A stretch of 64,000 bases of DNA, taken from an uncultured Bacteroidales bacterium. GTDB lineage: Bacteria; Bacteroidota; Bacteroidia; Bacteroidales; UBA932. The first letter of the stretch is position 1; each line of letters opens with the position of its first letter. This document shows, piece by piece, positions 44,805 to 54,605 of the stretch. The DNA lies in the NCBI GenBank assembly GCA_904501835.1, contig CAJGBW010000001.1:1-64000 (forward strand), in the 5' to 3' direction. The translations under genes and the position numbers were made by a program. Under the pieces are notes generated by a model that saw only the letters and a list, made by a program, of their open reading frames with translations, made no database searches and was not told the DNA's origin.

Positions 44805-47800
44805 ATGCAAAGTAAAGGCGCAATTAGACTGGTGGCAGCCCTGCTTGTGTTGGCTTGCGTTTGGCAGTTGTCTTTTTCCCTCGTTAGCAAAATCGTTGAG
44901 GGTAAGGCAGATGTCGCAGCCGAGGCAGCTGTAGAGGCAGCGAAAGCAGACACCGTCGCATTTTCAAAAATTGCCGCAGCGGACACGGCATTTTATCTTG
45001 ATGATGTCCGCAGAGTAGCGAAAGCTCAATACATTGACTCTGTATCTTCACAGAGCGTATATTTTGGCTATACCTACAAAGAGGTAAAAGAAAAGGAAAT
45101 CAACCTTGGTCTTGACCTCAAAGGTGGTATGAACGTGATGCTTCAAGTGCAGCTTGAGGACCTCGTGAAGGCTATTTCTGACGACAATAAGTCTCCTGAA
45201 TTTTTGGCGGCTATCGAGGCTGCCAAAGTTAGCAGTGTAAGTTCCGGTCAGGATTTTATCACGGCGTTCGGTGAAGCTTGGGTAGAAAAAGGTCAGGGTC
45301 GTCGTTTGAGCGAGATTTTCGGTACTTATGAGATGCGCGATAAAGTTCATCCTGAGTCCACTGATGCAGAGGTTTTGGCAGTGATTCGTGCAGAGGCCGA
45401 GAGTGCTATCAACAACTCTTTCAATGTGTTGCGTAATCGTATCGACCGTTTCGGTGTGACCCAGCCCAGCATTCAGAAGATTGGCAATACCGGCCGCATC
45501 TTGGTGGAGCTTCCGGGTGTCAAAGAGCCCGAGCGTGTTCGCAAACTCCTTCAGGGTACAGCTTCTTTGGAGTTTTGGGCTACGTATGACAATGCTGAGA
45601 TTTATCCTTTCTTGGTAGAGGCTAACAAATTGTTGGCTGAAATGCAGGAGGGAGATGCTGTGGCAACTTCTGCTACCACATCAGAGGTGGACGAGTTGGC
45701 TGCACAGCTTGAAGGCGACAACGCCCAGGCTTTTGCTGAATTCAAGAAGCAGAATCCTCTTTTTGCCGCTTTGAACCCCAACTCTTTCCAGGGTGGTTTG
45801 GGTAAAGGTGCTTGCATCGGTTATGCCAACTATGCTGACACCGCCAAAATCAACCATTGGTTGGCTATGCCTCAGGTTCAGGCTTTGTTCCCCGCAGAGT
45901 TCAAGGCGATGTGGACCGTGAAGCCCTCTGCTTATATCGAGGGTGGCAATACCTACGAATTGGTAGCCATTAAATCTACGACCGTAGATGGTAAAGCTCC
46001 CCTTGATGGTGGTGTTGTAACGGATGCTCGCGTGAACTTTGGTAACGGTGGCAGCGGCAACCCTGACGTGTCTATGACTATGAATGCAGAAGGTGCCAAT
46101 ATCTGGGCGCAGATGACCAAAGACAACATTGGTCGTCAGATTGCCATTGTGTTGGACGGCATGGTATATTCTTATCCTATGGTGAACACTGCCATTACCG
46201 GTGGTAGTTCACAGATTACCGGCGATTTTGATGTAACAGAGGCGGAAGACCTTGCCAACGTGCTCAAATCCGGTAAACTTCCCGCTCCTGCTACCATCGT
46301 ACAAGAGCAGGTGGTTGGTCCTTCTTTGGGTGCCGAGTCCATCGCTTCCGGTTTGATTTCATTTGTCATCGCTTTCCTTTTGGTGCTTTTGTATATGATT
46401 GTCTTCTACAAGGGTGCTGGTTTGGTAGCAGATGTCGCTTTGCTTGTCAATGTCGTATTGCTCTTCGGAACCTTGGCTTCTTTTGGTGCTGTTCTTACCT
46501 TGCCGGGTATTGCCGGTCTCGTTTTGACTTTGGGTATGGCTGTGGATGCCAATGTGATTATATACGAGCGTATCAAAGAAGAACTTGCTTTGGGTAAAGG
46601 TTTGAGTTTGGCTATCAAGGATGGTTTCTCCAACGCTTACTCAGCCATTATCGACGGTCAGATTACCACCCTCCTTACCGGTCTGGTACTCTTCGCTTTC
46701 GGTTCCGGTCCTGTGAAAGGTTTTGCGACCACTCTTATTGTAGGTATCATTACTTCTGTTCTTTCTTCTATTTTCATTCCTCGTCTTATTTTCGACCGCA
46801 GGGTGTCCAAGGGTAAGAATATCAGCTTCGATACCAAGATGACTCGCAACTTCTTGAAGAATACGCAGGTTAAGTTCCTTGAAAATAGAAAATGGGCTTA
46901 TACGCTTTCTGCCGTATTGGTAGTTGCTTCTATCGCATCTATCTTCACCAAAGGATTTACGTATGGTGTTGACTTTACCGGTGGACGTACCTACGTGGTT
47001 CGTTTCGACCAGCCTGTTCTCGCCGAGGATGTGCGTAACGCTACTTTGGCTGTGTTCAACGAGGCTGCAGCTGCTGACGAGAGCGTTAAGAATGCTTCTG
47101 TCGAGGTTAAGCAGTTTGGTGGTGACAGCCAGATGAAGATTACTACCTCTTATAAATATGATCAGGAGTCTACGGAGGTGGACAACGAAATCGAGGCAAT
47201 GCTCTTTGAGGCGCTCAAAGGTTTCTTTGCTCAGGAGTCCATTACCTTGGATGAGTTTACTTCTACTTTGGATAACCCCAACGGTATTATCTCGTCTGAC
47301 AAGGTGGGTGCGACCATCGCCAACGATATCAAACGTAGCGCGGTTGTTTCCGTAATCTTGGCTTTGATCGTAATCTTTGCTTATATCGCAGTTCGTTTCC
47401 GTAAATGGACTTGGGGTCTGGGTGGTGTCGTTTCCTTGGCACATACCTCTATCATTGTGATTGGCTTCTTCTCCTTCTTCTCTGGAATTTTGCCTTTCAC
47501 CCTGGATGTGGACTCCACCTTTATCGCTGCGATTCTGACCATTATCGGTTACGCTATCAATGACAACGTGGTGATTTTCGACCGTATCCGTGAGATGATT
47601 GCATTGCATCCCAAGATGAAGTTCTCCGAGGTGGTGAATGCAGCTTTGAATGCTACCCTCTCTCGTACGATGAACACTTCTTTGACCACTTTGGTTACCA
47701 TGCTTTCAATTGCCATCTTCGGCGGTGAGACCATCCGCGGTCTTGCAGTGGCTTTGATTTTGGGTATTGTGATTGGTACTTACGCATCTATCTTTATTGG

Positions 47801-47849
47801 TACAACCATTATGTATGATGTAACCCTCGCATCTCAAAAGAAAAAGTAA
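44805..47849 (+). CDS. secDF: SecDF protein-export fusion
   Basis: A 1014-residue fusion of SecD and SecF, RND-type membrane proteins that use the proton gradient to pull exported proteins through SecYEG. The SecD half begins with one membrane helix, then GLDLKGGMNVMLQV, the large periplasmic domain and a five-helix bundle (GLVLTLGMAVDANVIIYERI). The SecF half repeats the pattern with FTGGRTYVVRF and IIGYAINDNVVIFDRI. This fused form is standard in Bacteroidota. A consensus promoter for rplC lies just after its stop. Confidence 0.95.
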   Translation: MQSKGAIRLVAALLVLACVWQLSFSLVSKIVEGKADVAAEAAVEAAKADTVAFSKIAAADTAFYLDDVRRVAKAQYIDSVSSQSVYFGYTYKEVKEKEINLGLDLKGGMNVMLQVQLEDLVKAISDDNKSPEFLAAIEAAKVSSVSSGQDFITAFGEAWVEKGQGRRLSEIFGTYEMRDKVHPESTDAEVLAVIRAEAESAINNSFNVLRNRIDRFGVTQPSIQKIGNTGRILVELPGVKEPERVRKLLQGTASLEFWATYDNAEIYPFLVEANKLLAEMQEGDAVATSATTSEVDELAAQLEGDNAQAFAEFKKQNPLFAALNPNSFQGGLGKGACIGYANYADTAKINHWLAMPQVQALFPAEFKAMWTVKPSAYIEGGNTYELVAIKSTTVDGKAPLDGGVVTDARVNFGNGGSGNPDVSMTMNAEGANIWAQMTKDNIGRQIAIVLDGMVYSYPMVNTAITGGSSQITGDFDVTEAEDLANVLKSGKLPAPATIVQEQVVGPSLGAESIASGLISFVIAFLLVLLYMIVFYKGAGLVADVALLVNVVLLFGTLASFGAVLTLPGIAGLVLTLGMAVDANVIIYERIKEELALGKGLSLAIKDGFSNAYSAIIDGQITTLLTGLVLFAFGSGPVKGFATTLIVGIITSVLSSIFIPRLIFDRRVSKGKNISFDTKMTRNFLKNTQVKFLENRKWAYTLSAVLVVASIASIFTKGFTYGVDFTGGRTYVVRFDQPVLAEDVRNATLAVFNEAAAADESVKNASVEVKQFGGDSQMKITTSYKYDQESTEVDNEIEAMLFEALKGFFAQESITLDEFTSTLDNPNGIISSDKVGATIANDIKRSAVVSVILALIVIFAYIAVRFRKWTWGLGGVVSLAHTSIIVIGFFSFFSGILPFTLDVDSTFIAAILTIIGYAINDNVVIFDRIREMIALHPKMKFSEVVNAALNATLSRTMNTSLTTLVTMLSIAIFGGETIRGLAVALILGIVIGTYASIFIGTTIMYDVTLASQKKK

Positions 47850-47851
47850 AT

Positions 47852-47882
47852 TTTGATAATTGAAACTATATTCGTATATTTG
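47852..47882 (+). promoter_or_regulatory. consensus promoter of the rplC operon
   Basis: TTTG at 47852-47855, exactly 19 bases, then TATATTTG at 47875-47882. It has the same spacing and -7 sequence as the promoter at 25838. It shows that transcription of the ribosomal genes begins here and not at a missing rpsJ. Confidence 0.8.
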
Positions 47883-47909
47883 CAGCCCACAAAATTGCTT
47901 TGTGGGCTG
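47883..47909 (+). other. 11-bp hairpin at the start of the rplC message
   Basis: CAGCCCACAAA (47883-47893) pairs perfectly with TTTGTGGGCTG (47899-47909), loop ATTGC. It begins right after the -7 element, so it would include or border the transcription start. It may end the secDF message (33 bases after its stop) or shape the 5' end of the ribosomal message. Confidence 0.65.
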
Positions 47910-47943
47910 TAATTTATTTATAATCAATTAATTAACAAAACCA

Positions 47944-48567
47944 ATGCCTGGATTAATTGGAAAGAAAATCGGAATGACTTCCGTTTTCGGTGCCGATGGA
48001 AAGAATATTCCATGCACCGTAATTGAGGCTGGTCCGTGTGTTGTTACGCAGATTCGTACAGTAGAAAAAGATGGTTATGCCGCTGTACAGCTTGCCTATG
48101 ACGAAATGAGTGAAAAGCACGCCAGCGCGCCCCTCAAAGGGCACTTTGAAAAGGCAGGAACCACTCCCAAGCGTAAATTGGTCGAATTTAAGGCTAATTT
48201 TGCAGGGGAACTGAAATTAGGCGACGTCCTCTCAGTTGCAGATGTGTTTACTGAGACCAAATTTGTGGATGTTGTCGGTACTTCCAAAGGTAAAGGTTTT
48301 CAGGGCGTTGTAAAACGTCACGGATTCGCCGGTGTCGGTGGTCAGACCCACGGCCAGCACAACAGACTCCGTCACCCTGGTTCTATGGGTGCATCCTCTT
48401 GGCCTTCACGTGTATTCCCCGGAATGCGCATGGCTGGTCAGATGGGTAACGAGAGAGTAAAGGTTTTCAACCTTGAAATTGTGAAAGTAATCCCTGAAAA
48501 CAACCTACTCGTTGTTAAGGGCTCTATTCCCGGAGCCAAAGGTTCTTATGTAATTGTGGAGGGCTAA
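47944..48567 (+). CDS. rplC: 50S ribosomal protein L3
   Basis: A 207-residue r-protein of the large subunit that helps form the peptidyl-transferase centre. It starts [15 protein letters not shown] and has the signature [16 protein letters not shown] and [13 protein letters not shown]. It is first in the operon here; in most bacteria rpsJ (S10) comes directly before it. The next gene starts 3 bases after its stop. Confidence 0.97.
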   Translation: MPGLIGKKIGMTSVFGADGKNIPCTVIEAGPCVVTQIRTVEKDGYAAVQLAYDEMSEKHASAPLKGHFEKAGTTPKRKLVEFKANFAGELKLGDVLSVADVFTETKFVDVVGTSKGKGFQGVVKRHGFAGVGGQTHGQHNRLRHPGSMGASSWPSRVFPGMRMAGQMGNERVKVFNLEIVKVIPENNLLVVKGSIPGAKGSYVIVEG

Positions 48568-48570
48568 GCT

Positions 48571-49197
48571 ATGGAATTGTCAGTTTACAAAATCGACGGA
48601 TCAGAGTCCGGAAAGAAAGTAACGCTCGATGAGCGCATCTTTGGCATTGAGCCCAACGATCACGCTATCTATCTTGATGTTAAGCAGTATCTCGCTAACC
48701 AGCGTCAGGGTACTTCTAAGACTAAAGATCGTAGCGAGGTAGCATACAGTACAAAGAAAATGGGTCGCCAGAAGGGCGGCGGTGGTGCACGTCATGGTAG
48801 CATCAAAGCAGGTATCTATGTAGGTGGTGGTAACATCCACGGACCCGAGCCTCGTTGCTATCGCAAGAAACTCAACAAAAAGCTCAAACAGCTCGCTCGT
48901 TTCTCTGCTCTTTCTTACAAGGCACAGGAAGGCGTTATTACTTTGGTTGAGAATTTTGCAATGGATGCCCCCAAGACCAAAGAATTTATCGGCATTTTGA
49001 ACAGCCTTAAAGCCAACGGCCGCAAGGTACTCTTCGTATTGCCTGAGAATTCCGACAACATTTTCCTTTCATCACGTAACCTTCCTGAAGTAAATGTAAT
49101 CACTGTAGATGAAATCAATACCTACGCCATCATGAATGCAAATTCTTTGGTAATGGTAGATGGTGTACAGGAGATTATCGCTTCCAGAATTAAATAA
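48571..49197 (+). CDS. rplD: 50S ribosomal protein L4
   Basis: A 208-residue r-protein lining the exit tunnel. The extended loop is visible (KKMGRQKGGGGARHGSIKAG), with the typical KLNKKLKQLARFSALSYKA helix after it. In enterobacteria L4 represses its own S10 operon; whether that applies here is not shown. Standard gene order L3-L4-L23. Confidence 0.97.
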   Translation: MELSVYKIDGSESGKKVTLDERIFGIEPNDHAIYLDVKQYLANQRQGTSKTKDRSEVAYSTKKMGRQKGGGGARHGSIKAGIYVGGGNIHGPEPRCYRKKLNKKLKQLARFSALSYKAQEGVITLVENFAMDAPKTKEFIGILNSLKANGRKVLFVLPENSDNIFLSSRNLPEVNVITVDEINTYAIMNANSLVMVDGVQEIIASRIK

Positions 49198-49205
49198 TCA
49201 AAGCG

Positions 49206-49496
49206 ATGGGAATTATCATTAAGCCAATACTTACAGAAATGATGACGGTTCAGGGCGAAAAATTGAACCGCTATGGCTTCATCGTTGACGCCAACGCCAA
49301 CAAGATTCAGATCAAAGCTGCAGTCGAGGCGCAATACAACGTCACCGTAAAAGAGGTCAATACTATCAACTATAACGGTAAAGTAAAAAGCCGTTATACC
49401 AAAGCTGGCGTCCTCACCGGTCGCTGCAATCACTACAAGAAAGCGTATGTTACTCTCTCCGGAGATGACAAGATTGATTTCTATGCAAACATCTAA
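49206..49496 (+). CDS. rplW: 50S ribosomal protein L23
   Basis: A 96-residue r-protein at the tunnel exit that docks trigger factor and SRP. It starts MGIIIKPILTEMMT, and has the family pattern IKAAVEAQYNVTVKEVNTINYNGK. Length and position are normal. Confidence 0.96.
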   Translation: MGIIIKPILTEMMTVQGEKLNRYGFIVDANANKIQIKAAVEAQYNVTVKEVNTINYNGKVKSRYTKAGVLTGRCNHYKKAYVTLSGDDKIDFYANI

Positions 49497-49511
49497 TAAG
49501 GTAATAAGGCA

Positions 49512-50336
49512 ATGGCAGTAAGAAAATTCAAACCGGTTACCCCCGGACAAAGAAACAAGGTAATTTCTGCATTTGACGACATTACCTGTAAGAAACCTGA
49601 AAAGTCACTCCTCGAGCCTCTTAAGAGAAGCGGTGGACGTAACAATCAGGGTAAGATGACTATGCGCTACATTGGTGGCGGACACAAGAAGATGTATCGT
49701 ATCATCGACTTCCATCGTAACAAAGACGGTGTCGTTGCTATCGTTAAGACCATCGAGTATGATCCTAACCGTAGTGCCCGTATCGCCCTTGTTCAGTATG
49801 AGGATGGCGAGAAGAGATACATTATTGCTCCTCAGGGACTTACCGTAGGACAGGAGATTTGCTCCGGTAAAGGAGTAGCTCCCGAAGTTGGTAACACTCT
49901 CCCTCTTGGTGAAATTCCTTTGGGTACGTTGGTTCACAATATTGAGCTTCGTCCTGGTCAGGGTGCCGCTATGGCACGTTCAGCCGGTGCATTTGCTCAG
50001 CTCGCAGCGCGCGAGGGCAACCACGCTATTCTCCGCTTGCCTTCAGGCGAGACCAGAATGGTGCTTTGCGAGTGCCGCGCAACGGTCGGAACCGTATCCA
50101 ATCCCGATCACAATTTGGAGTCTCATGGAAAAGCCGGACGTAAGAGATGGCTCGGACGCAGACCTCGCAACCGTGGTGTCGTAATGAACCCTGTTGATCA
50201 CCCGATGGGTGGTGGTGAAGGACGTGCTTCCGGAGGACATCCTCGTTCACGTAAGGGTCTTCCTGCTAAGGGCTACAAGACACGTAATCCTAAGAGCACT
50301 TCCAATAAGTTTATCATTGAAAGAAGGAAAAAATAA
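49512..50336 (+). CDS. rplB: 50S ribosomal protein L2
   Basis: A 274-residue r-protein needed for subunit joining. It starts [16 protein letters not shown], with [20 protein letters not shown], and the universally conserved [22 protein letters not shown] near the C-terminus. Length is normal. Confidence 0.97.
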   Translation: MAVRKFKPVTPGQRNKVISAFDDITCKKPEKSLLEPLKRSGGRNNQGKMTMRYIGGGHKKMYRIIDFHRNKDGVVAIVKTIEYDPNRSARIALVQYEDGEKRYIIAPQGLTVGQEICSGKGVAPEVGNTLPLGEIPLGTLVHNIELRPGQGAAMARSAGAFAQLAAREGNHAILRLPSGETRMVLCECRATVGTVSNPDHNLESHGKAGRKRWLGRRPRNRGVVMNPVDHPMGGGEGRASGGHPRSRKGLPAKGYKTRNPKSTSNKFIIERRKK

Positions 50337-50355
50337 CGGAATAAATTAAGAGATT

Positions 50356-50622
50356 ATGAGTCGTTCATTAAGAAAAGGTCCTTATATTCAGCAGGCCCTT
50401 GAAAAAAGAATTCTTGCTATGAATGAGGGAAGTATGAAGAAAGAGGTTGTCAAGACTTGGTCCCGTGCAAGTATGATTTCTCCTGACTTTGTAGGCCACA
50501 CCATAGCTGTTCATAACGGAAACAAATTTATTCCCGTTTATGTTACTGAGAATATGGTCGGTCACAAGCTCGGTGAGTTTGCACCCACGAGAACCTTTAA
50601 AGGCCATTCGGGCAATCGTTAA
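50356..50622 (+). CDS. rpsS: 30S ribosomal protein S19
   Basis: An 88-residue small-subunit head protein, [15 protein letters not shown] at the start and [15 protein letters not shown] at the end. Standard position between L2 and L22. Confidence 0.97.
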   Translation: MSRSLRKGPYIQQALEKRILAMNEGSMKKEVVKTWSRASMISPDFVGHTIAVHNGNKFIPVYVTENMVGHKLGEFAPTRTFKGHSGNR

Positions 50623-50643
50623 TAAGTAAAAGAGTACAGTATT

Positions 50644-51051
50644 ATGGGAGCTCGTAAAAGAATTATGGCCGAGAAACTAAAGGCCGAAAAGAAAGTAACA
50701 GCTATCGCGGTGCTTAAAGATGCACCTACTTCTCCTCGTAAAATGCGTCTCGTCGTAGATATTATCCGCGGCGTTGAGGTTAATAAAGCCCTCGACATCT
50801 TGAAATTCTCCAAGAAAGAGGCTTCTATCCGCCTTGAAAAACTTCTCAAGAGCGCTATCGCTAACTGGGAAGCCAAGAACGCTGACAAAGCCGGCGAACT
50901 TGAAAAAGGTAATGTGTATATCAAGACCATCATGGTAGACGAAGGTCGTACGCTCAAGAGAATCCGTCCTTGCCCTCAGGGCCGCGCCGGACGTATCCGC
51001 AAGCGTTCCAACCACGTTACGATCATCCTTGATGTTAAATCGGAGAAATAA
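50644..51051 (+). CDS. rplV: 50S ribosomal protein L22
   Basis: A 135-residue r-protein that lines the exit tunnel with L4. Landmarks are [16 protein letters not shown] and the C-terminal [19 protein letters not shown] hairpin. It stops 2 bases before the rpsC ATG, so translation is likely coupled. Confidence 0.97.
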   Translation: MGARKRIMAEKLKAEKKVTAIAVLKDAPTSPRKMRLVVDIIRGVEVNKALDILKFSKKEASIRLEKLLKSAIANWEAKNADKAGELEKGNVYIKTIMVDEGRTLKRIRPCPQGRAGRIRKRSNHVTIILDVKSEK

Positions 51052-51053
51052 TT

Positions 51054-51797
51054 ATGGGACAGAAAACTAATCCTATCAGTAATCGAATTGGAATTACCCG
51101 TGGTTGGGACTCCAACTGGATCGGTCGTAACAATGCCGAGTATGCTCAGCGCATTGCAGAGGACTACAAGATTCGTAAGTATCTTGTAAACCGTCTTTCT
51201 AAAGCTGCTTTGAGCCGTATCATTATTGAGAGAACCTTGAAACTCATCACTGTAACCATTCACGCTGCTCGTCCCGGTTTCATTATCGGTAAAGACGGTA
51301 AGAATGTAGAAGGTTTGAAAGAGGAGTTGAAGAAGGTTACCAACAGAGATATCCAGATCAACATCTATGAGGTGAAGAAACCTGAGGTTGACGCCAACAT
51401 CGTGGCTGACACCATCGCTCGTCAGATTGAGGGCCGTGTTTCTTACCGTCGTGCCATCAAAATGGCCGTGGCTACTACCATGCGTGTAGGTGCAGAGGGT
51501 ATCAAAGTTCAGATCAGCGGTCGTGTTGGTGGCGCCGAAATGGCCCGCAGCGAAATGTTCAAAGAGGGACGTACTCCTCTTCACACATTCCGTGCTGATA
51601 TTGACTATGCTTTGGCAGAGGCACACACCAAAGTAGGTGTTCTTGGTATCAAAGTATGGATCTGCAACGGTGAGGTTTATGGTAAGAAAGACCTTTCTCC
51701 CAATGCAGGGATTGCCGCTCAGGCTGCTCAGTCTCAGAACCGTGGCGGACGCGACAACCGTCGTGCAAGACGCGGTCGTAGAGAGGAGCGCAAGTAG
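51054..51797 (+). CDS. rpsC: 30S ribosomal protein S3
   Basis: A 247-residue small-subunit protein. It starts [20 protein letters not shown] and has the KH-domain loop ([16 protein letters not shown]) and the [14 protein letters not shown] motif. A basic Arg-rich tail ends the protein. A terminator follows 32 bases later, and rplP, rpmC and rpsQ, which normally come next, are absent. Confidence 0.97.
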   Translation: MGQKTNPISNRIGITRGWDSNWIGRNNAEYAQRIAEDYKIRKYLVNRLSKAALSRIIIERTLKLITVTIHAARPGFIIGKDGKNVEGLKEELKKVTNRDIQINIYEVKKPEVDANIVADTIARQIEGRVSYRRAIKMAVATTMRVGAEGIKVQISGRVGGAEMARSEMFKEGRTPLHTFRADIDYALAEAHTKVGVLGIKVWICNGEVYGKKDLSPNAGIAAQAAQSQNRGGRDNRRARRGRREERK

Positions 51798-51828
51798 ATT
51801 TTTTAGCAATCATCTTATATTTTTATTT

Positions 51829-51863
51829 GACCGGTCGGGCATTTTGTCAGACCGGTCTTTTTA
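51829..51863 (+). terminator. terminator of the shortened S10 operon
   Basis: GACCGGTC (51829-51836) pairs with GACCGGTC (51850-51857), a 13-base loop, then TTTTTAT. It lies 31 bases after the rpsC stop. Confidence 0.8.
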
Positions 51864-51904
51864 TGTATATTCGCAAACGAATCTTAATGTGTAAGGAGAA
51901 AAAT

Positions 51905-52417
51905 ATGTTTGCTATAACGAAGAAATGGACGCTTTTGGCAGCTTTGATGCTACTCTCTTTGAGTGCTTCCGCCTGGAATTATAGAAATTTTGGTGTAAAG
52001 GCGGTAACGGGCTTTGATAAAAACGGAAAGGCGCTGACCCAGAATGTATCCTTGTCTGACTATGTCGGCAAAGGGAAGTATGTCCTGATTGATTTTTGGG
52101 CGTCCTGGTGTGGTCCGTGCAGAGCAGAAGTTCCCAATCTGCAGGCGATTTATAAGCAGTATGGCGGCAAGGACTTTGAAATTGTCAGTGTGGCGGTTTG
52201 GGACAGGCCGATGGATAGTTGGCAGGCTATCAAAGAAGAAGGCATGACCTGGACGCAGATTGTTTGCACCGAGCAGGATAGTCAGGTCCCGACCCGCGTC
52301 TATGGTATTTCCGGCATTCCTTATATCATTCTGGTGGCGCCCGATGGCAAGGTCATAGGCGAACGCTTGCGTGGCTATAAAATCGAGGAAGCCGTCCGCA
52401 AGGCTCTCGGAAAATAA
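51905..52417 (+). CDS. TlpA-like thioredoxin-fold protein, exported
   Basis: A 170-residue protein with a signal peptide (about 1-23, ends ASAW) and a thioredoxin fold. The active site WASWCGPC places the redox Cys pair at 69 and 72, with the cis-Pro loop GISGIPYIIL. It is probably a periplasmic disulfide reductase or isomerase. The ATG at 51905 is chosen because AAGGAG lies 6-11 bases upstream and it starts a clean leader. In-frame Mets further upstream lie inside the rpsC terminator. Confidence 0.85.
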   Translation: MFAITKKWTLLAALMLLSLSASAWNYRNFGVKAVTGFDKNGKALTQNVSLSDYVGKGKYVLIDFWASWCGPCRAEVPNLQAIYKQYGGKDFEIVSVAVWDRPMDSWQAIKEEGMTWTQIVCTEQDSQVPTRVYGISGIPYIILVAPDGKVIGERLRGYKIEEAVRKALGK

Positions 52418-52428
52418 GTGCCGTCTTT

Positions 52429-54222
52429 ATGGAACTTCGTGAGTCCATCAAATTATTCCCTCATGCCCCCGGTGTCTATCGATATTATGATGCCGAGGGT
52501 ACTGTTATTTATGTGGGAAAGGCGAAGGACTTGCACAATAGGGTCGCGCAGTATTTCGTCGACAGCTCGCGTCTGACTCGCAAGACCGCTTTGCTGGTCT
52601 CAAAGATTGTCCGTGCAGAATATACGATTGTCGATAGCGAGGCGGATGCGCTTTTGTTGGAAAACAACCTGATAAAGCAGTATAAACCCAAGTATAACAT
52701 TCTGCTGAAAGATTCCAAGACCTATCCCTGGATATGTGTCAGCGGGGAGAATTTTCCTCGTGTCTTTCTCACCCGCCGATTGGAAACCGCCGGCAAAAAT
52801 CGTTATTTCGGCCCTTATAGTTCGGTGCATCATGCCCGAGCTTTGCTTGAACTCTTCTTTTCGCTTTATCCTTTGCGCGGGGTGGAGTGTAAATATAAAA
52901 TAAACTCGGAGGGGCTTTTGCATCGCAAATATCGTCCTTGCCTGAAATTACAGACTCGTAGTTGTGCCGGCTGTTGTGTGGGGAAGGTGTCCCAAGAGGA
53001 ATATGGCCGATGGATTGAGTCTGTGGCGCGTATTCTTCAAGGAGCCGGAGGGGAGTTGTTGAGAGAATACAAGGCTGCCATGGCGCAACGGGCGGCGGAA
53101 TTGGATTTTGAGGGGGCGCAGAGCTATAAGCAACGCGTTGATCTCTTACAAAGCCACTATGCCAAATCCGTCATTGTCAATAGTTCCCCTATTGATGCCG
53201 ATGTCTTTTCTATGGTATTTGATGGAAATGAGGCCTTTGGCAACTTCCTGCGCGTGCGTTCGGGCTGCATAATTCAGAGCCTGAATCTGTCTTTCCATTC
53301 CCGTATAGAGGAGTCGCGCGAGGATGTGCTGTCTTTTTTTATTGCGGAGATTGAAAGCAAATTCGGCCGTCTGTCCAAGGAGGTGCTGGTTCCTTTCCTT
53401 CCGGATGTGGAATTGGATGGCGTGAAATTCATCATGCCTTCTCGCGGAGATAAACTCTCTTTGCTTCAATTAGGGCAACGCAATGCGGCACAGGCTCGTT
53501 TTGATGCCTTGAAGCAAAGCGAACATAGCGACCCGGATTTGTTCCGCCAACGGGTTTTGACCGAACTTCAGCAAGCGTTGGGAATGAAAGTCTTGCCCGA
53601 ACATATAGAATGTTTTGATAACTCCAATCTGCAAGGTACGCAAGCGGTGGCTGCCTGTGTTGTTTTTCGTGGAGGGAAGCCGGCCAAAAAAGACTATCGC
53701 CATTTCTTGATTAAAACTGTGGTGGGGGCAAATGATTTCGCATCGATGAAAGAGATTGTCAATCGCCGATATGCCCGTATGCTCAATGAAAATCCGGAAG
53801 ATTTACCCCAGCTGATTGTGGTGGACGGAGGAAAAGGCCAGCTTTCATCGGCCTGGGAAGTGTTGTGTGAATTGGGCATAGAAGACAAGGTGACGCTGAT
53901 TGGTTTGGCAGAGAGATTGGAGGAAGTGGTGCGAGTGGGCGATCCCAATCCTTTGTTCTTGGATAGGAATTCTCAAGCCTTGAAACTCTTGCAGCATCTT
54001 CGTGATGAGGCACACCGTTTTGGCATTACCCACCATAGAAATCGCAGAAGCAAGGCCCAGATTCGTTCAGCCCTGCGTGAGATAAAGGGAGTGGGTGAAA
54101 AGATGGAGCAGCGACTTTTGCTTCGATTTGGTTCGGTTCCCCGTATTGCAACGGCTTCGGAGGAGGAAATTGCGGAGATTGCGGGGGCAAAGTTGGCTGC
54201 AATCATAAAGTCTTCTTTGTAA
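52429..54222 (+). CDS. uvrC: excinuclease ABC subunit C
   Basis: A 597-residue nuclease that makes the dual incisions of nucleotide excision repair with UvrAB. The GIY-YIG domain (PHAPGVYRYYD, VIYVGKAKDL) is at about 10-90, a UVR motif (AAELDFEGAQSYKQRVDLL) at about 222, an RNase H-like nuclease domain (HIECFDNSNLQG, VVDGGKGQLSSA) at about 385-520, and helix-hairpin-helix repeats (IKGVGEKMEQRLL) at the end. Full length. It lies 11 bases after the thioredoxin-like gene. Confidence 0.96.
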   Translation: MELRESIKLFPHAPGVYRYYDAEGTVIYVGKAKDLHNRVAQYFVDSSRLTRKTALLVSKIVRAEYTIVDSEADALLLENNLIKQYKPKYNILLKDSKTYPWICVSGENFPRVFLTRRLETAGKNRYFGPYSSVHHARALLELFFSLYPLRGVECKYKINSEGLLHRKYRPCLKLQTRSCAGCCVGKVSQEEYGRWIESVARILQGAGGELLREYKAAMAQRAAELDFEGAQSYKQRVDLLQSHYAKSVIVNSSPIDADVFSMVFDGNEAFGNFLRVRSGCIIQSLNLSFHSRIEESREDVLSFFIAEIESKFGRLSKEVLVPFLPDVELDGVKFIMPSRGDKLSLLQLGQRNAAQARFDALKQSEHSDPDLFRQRVLTELQQALGMKVLPEHIECFDNSNLQGTQAVAACVVFRGGKPAKKDYRHFLIKTVVGANDFASMKEIVNRRYARMLNENPEDLPQLIVVDGGKGQLSSAWEVLCELGIEDKVTLIGLAERLEEVVRVGDPNPLFLDRNSQALKLLQHLRDEAHRFGITHHRNRRSKAQIRSALREIKGVGEKMEQRLLLRFGSVPRIATASEEEIAEIAGAKLAAIIKSSL

Positions 54223-54226
54223 ATGT

Positions 54227-54256
54227 TTTGTTATTCGGGAAATTTTCCTACCTTTG
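54227..54256 (+). promoter_or_regulatory. promoter of acpP
   Basis: TTTG at 54227-54230, 18 bases, then TACCTTTG at 54249-54256. The ATG of acpP follows 45 bases later. Confidence 0.7.
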
Positions 54257-54301
54257 CAGGGTTATTAACAAAGCATTTTTAGTAATTAATTTTATAAAAC
54301 T

Positions 54302-54547
54302 ATGTCAGAAGTAGCAGAAAAAGTAAAAGAGATCATTGTCGATAAACTCGGCGTTGATCCCGGATTGGTAACCGAGACCGCAAGTTTTACCAATGATCTT
54401 GGTGCAGATTCTCTTGATACCGTAGAGCTTATTATGGAGTTTGAGTCCGCTTTCAGTATCACTATTCCCGATGAGGAAGCTGGCGAGAAGATTCAGACTG
54501 TAGGTGACGCGATTAGCTATATCGAGTCAAAAGTTGCTTCTAAGTAA
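54302..54547 (+). CDS. acpP: acyl carrier protein
   Basis: An 81-residue acidic carrier protein for fatty-acid synthesis. The phosphopantetheine attachment motif [10 protein letters not shown] has the serine at residue 37, followed by the helix [12 protein letters not shown]. Length is normal. It has its own promoter and is followed by a terminator. In many genomes fabF comes next; here the next gene is convergent DUF4270. Confidence 0.97.
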   Translation: MSEVAEKVKEIIVDKLGVDPGLVTETASFTNDLGADSLDTVELIMEFESAFSITIPDEEAGEKIQTVGDAISYIESKVASK

Positions 54548-54573
54548 TAAGCAAGTAGATCAAAGAAAACAAT

Positions 54574-54605
54574 AAGGGATGGCCTTTCGGTCATCCCTTT
54601 TATTT
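54574..54605. terminator. terminator between acpP and DUF4270
   Basis: The stem GGGATGGCC (54576-54584) pairs with GGTCATCCC (54589-54597) around a TTTC loop, then TTTTATTT. A/T-rich on both sides, so it can serve the convergent minus-strand gene as well. Confidence 0.85.
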
